Source of the DNA: Actinoallomurus soli
GTDB lineage: Bacteria > Actinomycetota > Actinomycetes > Streptosporangiales > Streptosporangiaceae
NCBI RefSeq assembly: GCF_024055715.1
Contig: NZ_JAMXMV010000007.1
Coordinates: forward strand, 248,001-312,000
Direction: 5' to 3'
Length of the DNA: 64,000 bases
The notes below the pieces were generated by a model. It was not told the DNA's origin, ran no database searches, and was given only the letters and a program-made list of their open reading frames with translations. The translations under genes and the position numbers were made by a program. Below, in pieces: positions 58,389-64,000 of this stretch (positions are counted from its first letter, which is position 1; every line of letters begins with the position of its first letter).

Positions 58389-59390
58389 TTATCGTTCGCC
58401 CGCCGCCCAGTGGTACGGCGGGCGGCCGTACCGTTCGATGACGCGCCGGCGCAGGCCGGGGTCGTCTCGCGGCACCGGCTCCAGGAAGACCTCGTAGATC
58501 TCGGAGTGGCTCACGCGGAGCTCCTCGCCGAGGCGTACGCACGCGCGTTCGACGTCGGCGGCGCCCAGGTCGTCGCGGAAGTCCAGCCGGGCGCAGACGA
58601 GCACCTCGCCGGTGCCGACGGTCATGGTCATCAGGTCGACCAGCGCCTCGATCTCCGGCGCGGCCGTGAGGAGGCGTTTCACGCCCTCCAGGATTCGCGG
58701 CCGGGCCTGCCGCCCGATGAGCAGGTCGAGGTTGGTCCGCCCGAGGAAGAAGGCCGCCACCGTCAGCACGACGCCGATGAGCAGCGAGGCGACGCCGTCC
58801 CACACCCCGGAGCCGGTCACCTGGTGCAGGCCGAGACCGGCGGCGGCGAGGACGAGGCCGATCAGCGCGGCCGAGTCCTCGAACAGCACCGACTTGGTGG
58901 TCGGATCGTCGGTGCTGCGCAGGAACGCCAGGAGCGACTGCCCGTCGGCGCGTGCCTCCCGGCGGGTCTGCCGGAACGCCTGCCGCCACGAGATCGACTC
59001 CAGCACCGCCGACACGGCCAGCACCAGATAGCCGACGAACGCGTTCTTGTGCTCGGTCTCCCCGCCCAGGATCGCATGCGCGCCCTGGACGAAGGCGAAC
59101 AGCGCGCCCATGCCGAAGATGCACACGGCCACCAGCAGCGACCAGATGTAGCGCTCGGTGCCGTGCCCGAACGGGTGCCGCCGGTCGGCGGGGCGCTTGC
59201 TGCGGCGCAGGGCGGTGAGCAGCAGGATCTCGTTGGTGGTGTCGGCGAATGAGTGCCCCGCCTCCGAGGCCATCGACGCCGATCCGGTGAGCACCGCGGC
59301 GACCGTCTTGGCGAGCGCGATGCCGAGGTTGGCGGCGAGCGCGAGGACGACGGTGAGGCGGCTTTCCTGCTGTTGCTGTTCCCCGACCAC
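58389..59390 (-). CDS. Cation diffusion facilitator transporter
   Basis: A 333-residue antiporter that moves divalent metal out of the cytoplasm against protons. Six membrane helices are visible. The metal site in helix two is HSFAD (HxxxD, about 45-50), while helix five reads FEDSAALIG with glutamate-aspartate instead of the second HxxxD, as in the SLC30A9-like branch. The C-terminal cytoplasmic domain (about 225-315) is the usual ferredoxin-like metal sensor (LMTMTVGTGEVLVCARLDF). Metal specificity cannot be assigned. Confidence 0.88.
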   Translation of the reverse strand: MVGEQQQQESRLTVVLALAANLGIALAKTVAAVLTGSASMASEAGHSFADTTNEILLLTALRRSKRPADRRHPFGHGTERYIWSLLVAVCIFGMGALFAFVQGAHAILGGETEHKNAFVGYLVLAVSAVLESISWRQAFRQTRREARADGQSLLAFLRSTDDPTTKSVLFEDSAALIGLVLAAAGLGLHQVTGSGVWDGVASLLIGVVLTVAAFFLGRTNLDLLIGRQARPRILEGVKRLLTAAPEIEALVDLMTMTVGTGEVLVCARLDFRDDLGAADVERACVRLGEELRVSHSEIYEVFLEPVPRDDPGLRRRVIERYGRPPYHWAAGER

Positions 59391-59438
59391 CCGTTCAGGG
59401 TTTCATGGCGCGACTCGCGTTCCGGAACCGGCCGTCCG

Positions 59439-60062
59439 TCACACCGAGGTCCCGACGCCGAGGACCGCCTCGGCGGCGGTGGCCAGCTGGATGAGCCGTT
59501 CGAGCTCGGTCCGGTGGAACGGCGGGGCGGCCACGCGCGCGAGCAGCAGCGTCTGCCGGGACCGGCCGACCGGGACGGACGCGTAGCGGATCCCGTCCTC
59601 GCCGGTGAACGCGCGGGCGCCGGACGCGGGGATGACGGGGAGCGTGAGCGGGTCGGGGGCCTGCCAGCTCGCGTGGACGACGATCCCGTCGCGGCCCAGC
59701 ATCGCGGCCCAGTCGCCTCCGAAGATCTTGGGGACGGCCTCGACGAGCGCGACGACCCCGTTCGGCGGGTTGGCGGCGATCTGGCCGACCACTTCGACGT
59801 CGGAGAAGACGCCGGGCGCCTCATGGGTCCGCCAGACGCCGTCGACCTCGACCCCTCGGACCGAGACCAGGGCGTCGCAGAGGACGTCGAGGGACACGCC
59901 CTGGGACCACGAGACGGTGATGTCGTCGACCGCCCGGCCTCCGGAACGCTCCAAAACGACGACCTGCACGATGTCGGCACCCGCGGCGCCCAGTGTCCGA
60001 GCGACCGTGCCGAGCGAACCAGGACGGTCCGGCAGCCTGAGTCGTATCCGCAAAAGCGGCAT
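59439..60062 (-). CDS. ACT-domain protein
   Basis: A 207-residue protein with an N-terminal ACT domain (PLLRIRLRLPDRPGSLGTVARTLGAAGADIVQVVVLE, about 1-75) and a second, GAF-like half (about 80-205; NPPNGVVALVEAVPKIFGGDWAAMLGRDGIVVHA). ACT domains bind amino acids and steer metabolic enzymes. No catalytic domain is fused, so a sensor or regulator is likely. ATG 60062 has GGAGG at eight bases; the GTG at 60071 has it too close. Confidence 0.83.
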   Translation of the reverse strand: MPLLRIRLRLPDRPGSLGTVARTLGAAGADIVQVVVLERSGGRAVDDITVSWSQGVSLDVLCDALVSVRGVEVDGVWRTHEAPGVFSDVEVVGQIAANPPNGVVALVEAVPKIFGGDWAAMLGRDGIVVHASWQAPDPLTLPVIPASGARAFTGEDGIRYASVPVGRSRQTLLLARVAAPPFHRTELERLIQLATAAEAVLGVGTSV

Positions 60063-60145
60063 ACCGCTCACCTCCTGGACGAACAGGCTGCCATAGTCAC
60101 GTTTCAGACGTGTTGCGGGACGATGTCGGCCCTCATCTCCGGGCG

Positions 60146-60195
60146 GGCGGGACGCCCGGGTTCGCCGGCCGGCGGGACGCCCGGGTTCGCCGGCG
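60146..60195. repeat. Two tandem copies of a 25-bp repeat
   Basis: Units 60146-60170 and 60171-60195 differ only at the final base. They end six bases before the stop codon end of the PHP gene at 60202, in the gap between it and the ACT gene. Confidence 0.95.
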
Positions 60196-60201
60196 CGGAC
60201 G

Positions 60202-61224
60202 TCACCCGCCGGTCCAGGCGAGCAGGTCGTCCGCGGTCATCGTGTTCACGATCCGCGCCGGGTCGACACCGCAGCGGGCGGCCCGCTCGCACCCGTACGG
60301 CTGCCAGTCGAGCTGACCCGGGGCGTGCGCGTCGGAGTCGATCGAGAACCGGCAGCCCGCCTCGACGGCCAGCCGCAGCAGGCGCTTCGGCGGGTCGAGG
60401 CGCTCCGGCCTGCTGTTGATCTCCACCGCGGTGTCGTTCGCGGCGCACGCGGCGAACACGCGCTCGGCGTCGAACTCCGACTCCGGCCGCTTGTTCCCGC
60501 GCCGTCCGCCGCCCTGGACGATCCGCCCGGTGCAGTGCCCGAGCACGTTGACCCGGGGATTCGCGACGGCGGCGAGCATCCGGCGGGTCATGTCGGGGCC
60601 CGGCATCCGCAGCTTGGAATGGACGCTGGCCACGACGACGTCCAGCTCGGCCAGCAGCGCCGGGTCCTGGTCGAGCGACCCGTCGTCGAGGATGTCGACC
60701 TCGATGCCGGTGAGGACGCGGAACGGCGCGAGCCGTTCGTTCAGCGCGGCCACGATCTTCAGCTGCTCGCGCAGGCGGTCCGGGGACAGGCCGTTCGCGA
60801 CCTTCAGACGCGGTGAGTGGTCGGTGAGCGCGATGTAGTCGTGGCCGATCCCGATCGCCGCCTCGGCCATCTCCTCGATCGGCGAGCCGCCGTCGGACCA
60901 GTCCGAATGGGTGTGCAGGTCGCCGCGGAGCGCCGCGCGCAGGGCGGCGGCCGCCTCGTCGATCGGGGTCCCCTCGGTGGCCTCGAGCCGGCGCAGGTAC
61001 GTGGGCGTCTCCCCGCGCAGCGCCTCCTCGACGACCAGCGCCGTCACCTTGCCGACGCCGGGCAGCGCGTCGAGGGTGCCGGCCTGCGCCCGGGCGGCCA
61101 GCTCGTCGGCGGAGGTCCGCTCCACCGTCTCCGCGGCCCGCCGGAACGCCCGCACCCGGTACGTCGCCTCATGCGACCGTTCCAGCAGGAACGCGATGCG
61201 CTTCAACGCCTCGATCGGCTCCAT
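60202..61224 (-). CDS. PHP-domain metal-dependent phosphoesterase with PolX-like N-terminus
   Basis: A 340-residue protein. Residues about 1-90 match the N-terminal 8-kDa-like and helix-hairpin-helix part of family X polymerases (ALKRIAFLLERSHEATYRVRAFRRAAETVE; DALPGVGKVTALVVEEAL). Residues about 98-335 form a PHP domain with the metal ligands in GDLHTHSDWSDGG, ALTDHSP, GIEVDILDDG, ASVHSKLR and SDAHAPGQ. The polymerase palm of bacterial PolX is absent. A DNA-repair nuclease or phosphatase role is inferred. Divergent from the two-component operon. Confidence 0.9.
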   Translation of the reverse strand: MEPIEALKRIAFLLERSHEATYRVRAFRRAAETVERTSADELAARAQAGTLDALPGVGKVTALVVEEALRGETPTYLRRLEATEGTPIDEAAAALRAALRGDLHTHSDWSDGGSPIEEMAEAAIGIGHDYIALTDHSPRLKVANGLSPDRLREQLKIVAALNERLAPFRVLTGIEVDILDDGSLDQDPALLAELDVVVASVHSKLRMPGPDMTRRMLAAVANPRVNVLGHCTGRIVQGGGRRGNKRPESEFDAERVFAACAANDTAVEINSRPERLDPPKRLLRLAVEAGCRFSIDSDAHAPGQLDWQPYGCERAARCGVDPARIVNTMTADDLLAWTGG

Positions 61225-61251
61225 GCCCGACTCCTACCCGCTCCACGGCGA

Positions 61252-61270
61252 CCACCCCCTACCTGGGTAG
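61252..61270. promoter_or_regulatory. Candidate operator of the two-component system (copy 1)
   Basis: CCACCCCCTACC (61252-61263) is followed by TGGGTAG, making the inverted repeat CTACC-TG-GGTAG (61259-61270). The same twelve bases recur at 63353-63364 before the alpha/beta hydrolase gene. It lies 62 bases upstream of the histidine kinase start. Confidence 0.55.
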
Positions 61271-61331
61271 CATCCGCGAATCGCTCCGAAGGGGTACGAG
61301 CCGGGCCCGGACCCGGCCGTACGCTCTGCCC

Positions 61332-62585
61332 ATGGCCGGTGGACGACGCAGAGCGCTCTACGAGTTCCTGCGCCCGGTGCCGGCCGTCCTCATCGGAGGC
61401 CGTACCGACCCGCCGGGACCCGGACCTCGCCGGCTGAGGATCGGCTCGGTGCGGGTCCCGCTCGCGCTGGAACCGCCGCTGGCGCTGATCCTGGCTCTCA
61501 GCGGATACGCCCAGTTGCAGTCGCCCCACCCCCACTCCGGCGGCCCGACCTCCCCGCTCATCCTGGCGCTGGTGGCCTTCGGCGGCGTGGTCCCGCTCCT
61601 GCTGCGCCGCAGCCGCCCGCTGGCCGCCTGGCGGCTGTCCTTCCTGATGATGCTGGTCGCGGCCGTCGTCATCCGTCCGCGCGTGACGCACGGCGCGCCG
61701 TACCTGCCGACGCTCGGCGTCGTCTACCTGCTGTGCCTGTACGCGCTGGCGGTGCGCTGCGAGCGCAGGGTGACCGTCCGCGCCATGATCGTCTCGACCC
61801 TCGCCTGCACGGTCCTCGATCCGCCGACCAAGGCGTTCGCGCTGCTGTGCGCCGTGCCGCTCCTGCTCGGGTACGCCGTCCGGCTCCGCCGCACCACCAA
61901 GCGGGAACTGGCCGAGCAGGAGGCCCGGCACGAGGCGGAGACGGCCGTGCTGCAGGAGCGGCAGCGGATCGCGCGGGAGCTGCACGACGTCGTCGCCCAC
62001 CACATGTCGGTGATCGCCATTCAGGCGGAGGCCGCGCCGTACAAGGTCGCCGACCCGCCGCCGGAGCTGGCCGAGAGCTTCGCCGACATCCGGTCCAGCG
62101 CGCTGGAGGGGCTCACCGAGCTGCGCCGGATCCTCGGCGTGCTGCGCACCGATCCGGCCGCGCAGACCGCGCCGCAGCCGGGTCTGGAACGCCTGGAGGA
62201 GGTCATCGCCTCGGCGCGCGCCGGCGGGCTCAGCGTCGAGACGTCCGTGACCGGGGAGCCGCCGATCCTGCCCGGCGGCGTCGGGCTGTCGGCCTACCGG
62301 ATCCTGCAGGAGTCGCTGAGCAACGCGATGCGGCACGCGCCGGGCGCGTCGGTGCGCGTGGAGATCGCCTACGAGCCGGACCTGCTGCGGCTGCTGGTGC
62401 GCAACGGGCCGGGGAGCCGGCCGGACGGTGACGTACGGGCGGGCGGCGGTCACGGCCTGGTCGGCATGCGCGAACGGGCCGCGATGCTCGGCGGCGAGCT
62501 CAGCGCGGGTCCCACCCCCGACGGTGGCTTCCTCGTCACCGTGGCCCTCCCGCTGAGTCCGGTGTCCGTGCCATCGACCGACTGA
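61332..62585 (+). CDS. NarL-type sensor histidine kinase
   Basis: A 417-residue kinase of the HisKA_3 group. The N-terminal half has about five or six membrane helices (45-185) with short loops, so it probably senses the membrane or a ligand within it. The phosphorylated histidine is H218 in ERQRIARELHDVVAHHMSVI. The ATP-binding domain includes LQESLSNAMRHAPGA (N box) and GHGLVGMRERAAMLGG (G box). It forms an operon with the response regulator, 38 bases downstream. The sequence does not show the signal. Confidence 0.92.
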   Translation: MAGGRRRALYEFLRPVPAVLIGGRTDPPGPGPRRLRIGSVRVPLALEPPLALILALSGYAQLQSPHPHSGGPTSPLILALVAFGGVVPLLLRRSRPLAAWRLSFLMMLVAAVVIRPRVTHGAPYLPTLGVVYLLCLYALAVRCERRVTVRAMIVSTLACTVLDPPTKAFALLCAVPLLLGYAVRLRRTTKRELAEQEARHEAETAVLQERQRIARELHDVVAHHMSVIAIQAEAAPYKVADPPPELAESFADIRSSALEGLTELRRILGVLRTDPAAQTAPQPGLERLEEVIASARAGGLSVETSVTGEPPILPGGVGLSAYRILQESLSNAMRHAPGASVRVEIAYEPDLLRLLVRNGPGSRPDGDVRAGGGHGLVGMRERAAMLGGELSAGPTPDGGFLVTVALPLSPVSVPSTD

Positions 62586-62623
62586 GCATGCCCCCTGAGC
62601 GGAACCCCCGGAGAAAGGGACCC

Positions 62624-63283
62624 ATGAGCATCCGCGTACTCATCGCCGACGACCAGGGAATGGTGCGGTCCGGCTTCTCGATCCTGCTGAACGCCCAGCC
62701 GGACATCGAGGTGGTCGGCGAGGCCGTCAACGGGGAGGAGGCCGTGCGCAAGACCGCCGACCTGCGGCCCGACGTGGTGCTGATGGACGTCCGGATGCCG
62801 GTCCTCGACGGCCTCGCGGCCACCCGCCGGATCACCGGGTGGCCGGACCATCCCGGCGTCCTGGTGCTGACGACGTTCGACCTGGACGACTACGTGTACG
62901 AGGCCCTGCGTGCCGGGGCCAGCGGCTTCCTCCTCAAGGACGCCTCGGCTCAGGAACTGTCGGACGCGGTCCGCGTGGTCGCGGCGGGCGAGGCGCTGCT
63001 GGCGCCGACCGTGACCCGGCGGCTGATCGCGGAGTTCGCGCGGCTGGGCGCGCCGAAGGCGCCGGACCGCAAGCGGCTGGAGGGCCTGACGGACCGGGAG
63101 ACCGAGGTGCTCGGCCTGGTCGCGCGCGGTCTGTCCAACGCCGAGATCGCCGAACGCCTCGTCGTCGCCGAGCAGACGGTCAAGACGCACGTCGGCCGCA
63201 TCCTCATGAAACTGGGACTGCGCGACCGCACCCAGGCCGTGGTCTACGCGTACGAGACCGGACTGGTGCGCCCCGGCGAGTGA
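62624..63283 (+). CDS. NarL/LuxR-type response regulator
   Basis: A 219-residue regulator with a receiver domain (1 to about 120; acidic pocket D9-D10, phospho-acceptor D55 in VVLMDVRMP, and K at about 105 in FLLKDAS) and a LuxR helix-turn-helix (about 150-210; LTDRETEVLGLVARGLSNAEIAERLVVAEQTVKTHVGRILMKLGL). AAAGGG lies close before ATG 62624. It is expected to bind the CCACCCCCTACC boxes before its own operon and before the downstream hydrolase gene; that is inference. Confidence 0.94.
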   Translation: MSIRVLIADDQGMVRSGFSILLNAQPDIEVVGEAVNGEEAVRKTADLRPDVVLMDVRMPVLDGLAATRRITGWPDHPGVLVLTTFDLDDYVYEALRAGASGFLLKDASAQELSDAVRVVAAGEALLAPTVTRRLIAEFARLGAPKAPDRKRLEGLTDRETEVLGLVARGLSNAEIAERLVVAEQTVKTHVGRILMKLGLRDRTQAVVYAYETGLVRPGE

Positions 63284-63352
63284 CCGGCCCGGCCCGGCAG
63301 GCCGCCTCCACCCGGCGCGCGACCGGCCCGGCCGACCGGAAAGACAGGTCAT

Positions 63353-63371
63353 CCACCCCCTACCGGGGATG
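63353..63371 (+). promoter_or_regulatory. Candidate operator before the alpha/beta hydrolase (copy 2)
   Basis: CCACCCCCTACC (63353-63364) is identical to the box at 61252-61263 and is followed by GGGGATG, similar to TGGGTAG there. It lies 98 bases upstream of the hydrolase start. Confidence 0.5.
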
Positions 63372-63425
63372 TACGCGGCAAGTGCGGTCTCCGGGGGGAC
63401 GCGGGCGACAACGGACGATCCGTAG

Positions 63426-63452
63426 CTTCCTGATCATTCGCTGATCAGGAAG
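63426..63452 (+). promoter_or_regulatory. Perfect 11-bp inverted repeat covering the hydrolase ribosome site
   Basis: CTTCCTGATCA (63426-63436) pairs with TGATCAGGAAG (63442-63452) across five bases. The right arm includes AGGAAG, the core of the probable ribosome site for the GTG at 63462. As RNA the stem would hide that site; as DNA it could be an operator. Confidence 0.6.
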
Positions 63453-63461
63453 GACGGGCCC

Positions 63462-64000
63462 GTGAACAAGCGCCGGGCAGCACTCGTCACCCTCGTCGCC
63501 GGCGGCGTCATGCTCACGACCGGGGCCGCCGGCGGCCACGCCTCCGTGCCGCCACCGCCCGTACAGCCGCTGCCCGCGCCGACCGAGGGCGCGCTCGCCG
63601 CGCGGTACGCCGCGGAGCGGCAGGCGATCGAGACCGCCGCCCGGCGCGATCCACGGCTGGCGCCGCTGGCCTCGCCGGGCCGGACGTTCGTCGCGTTCGA
63701 CCCACGCGGCCGTGCCGTCGAGGTCGTCGGCGACCTGGCCACGGCGCGGCGCGTGGCGATCCTGGTCCCCGGCTCGGACACCACGCTGCACAGCTTCGAC
63801 TCCCGGGGCACCGCCTCCCCCGGCGGCGGGGCGCGGGCGGTGCTGGCCGAGGCCCGGCAGATCGACCCGCACGCCCGGCTGGCCGTCATCGCCTGGCTCG
63901 GCTACAGCGCCCCGCGCACCATCAGCCTGGACGTCGCGACCACCACCCGCGCCGACCAGGGCGCCCGCGCCCTGCGGCCGCTCGTCGACACCCTGAACGC
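63462..64000 (+). CDS. Secreted alpha/beta hydrolase, DUF1023 type (partial)
   Basis: The first 179 codons of an exported protein, cut off by the window end. A signal peptide (KRRAALVTLVAGGVMLTTGA) is followed by a Pro-rich linker and the opening of the DUF1023 alpha/beta hydrolase fold: RRVAILVPGSDTTLHSFDSRGTASPGGGARAVLAEARQ and ARLAVIAWLGYSAPRTISLDVATTTRADQGARALRPLVDTLN. The catalytic serine (usually GHSYG) lies beyond the window. Substrate unknown. It follows the two-component genes and shares an upstream box with them, so it is a likely target. Confidence 0.85.
   Translation, partial: MNKRRAALVTLVAGGVMLTTGAAGGHASVPPPPVQPLPAPTEGALAARYAAERQAIETAARRDPRLAPLASPGRTFVAFDPRGRAVEVVGDLATARRVAILVPGSDTTLHSFDSRGTASPGGGARAVLAEARQIDPHARLAVIAWLGYSAPRTISLDVATTTRADQGARALRPLVDTLN

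Overview
The window is very GC-rich DNA (third codon positions almost always G or C) with frequent GTG starts, 4-base GTGA start/stop overlaps and strong GC hairpins between genes. These traits, and the families present (SARP and LuxR-type giant regulators, DUF6879/Scr1-type HTH pairs, CU044_5270 proteins, serine/threonine kinases, AA10 LPMO), point to a filamentous actinomycete. The Streptosporangiales/Thermomonosporaceae are the likeliest home, but that placement is inference. No phage, insertion sequence or CRISPR array was seen.

Layout. 1-8.6 kb: an ABC-2 permease, a secreted serine hydrolase, a secreted Ig-like protein, a SARP-NB-ARC regulator, and a type II NADH dehydrogenase under a perfect Rex operator. 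9-16.9 kb: a PEBP lipoprotein, a membrane-anchored Tyr/Ser/Gly-rich repeat protein, a DUF6879/HTH three-gene unit, two small hypothetical genes, an LPMO, and a metallophosphoesterase coupled to a phosphopantetheinyl transferase. 17-22.4 kb: VOC protein, DUF4126 protein, an acyl-CoA-dehydrogenase-like flavoenzyme divergent from an AraC regulator, a P-loop kinase, a small membrane protein and an APH-type kinase. 22.4-25.5 kb: rnpB and a translationally coupled operon (Nif3-like, zinc-ribbon coiled coil, RNase HI/phosphatase) conserved across actinobacteria. 25.6-40.5 kb: two small proteins, a LuxR-family ATPase regulator, a methyltransferase, a Ser/Thr kinase with an altered catalytic loop, a reductase/HxlR divergent pair, a PhoD phosphatase with PHO-box-like repeats, an FG-GAP protein, an L,D-transpeptidase, and a heme-oxygenase-like diiron protein divergent from an FAD monooxygenase. 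40.6-50.6 kb: a 1014-residue zinc-finger/coiled-coil/collagen-like protein, an ECF sigma factor with its membrane partner, and the conserved block aceE, DUF1918, YjbQ, DUF3052, ahpE. 50.8-64 kb: a secreted PIG-L deacetylase, tRNA-Val, a glycosyltransferase, a TIM-barrel protein divergent from a TetR regulator, a frameshifted regulator remnant, a secreted protein, a WYL regulator, membrane proteins, a CDF transporter, ACT and PHP proteins, a two-component system, and the start of a secreted alpha/beta hydrolase.

The best regulatory inferences are the Rex site at ndh, the phased 11-base repeats before phoD, paired TetR-type boxes at 55.1-55.2 kb, and a 12-base identical box shared by the two-component operon and the hydrolase downstream of it. 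The most unusual proteins are the FUS-like low-complexity membrane protein (9.8-11.7 kb), the giant coiled-coil protein (40.6-43.6 kb) and the diiron-type protein at 38.2 kb. Short tandem repeats of unrelated sequence sit just after genes at 15.2, 26.4, 35.2 and 60.1 kb.
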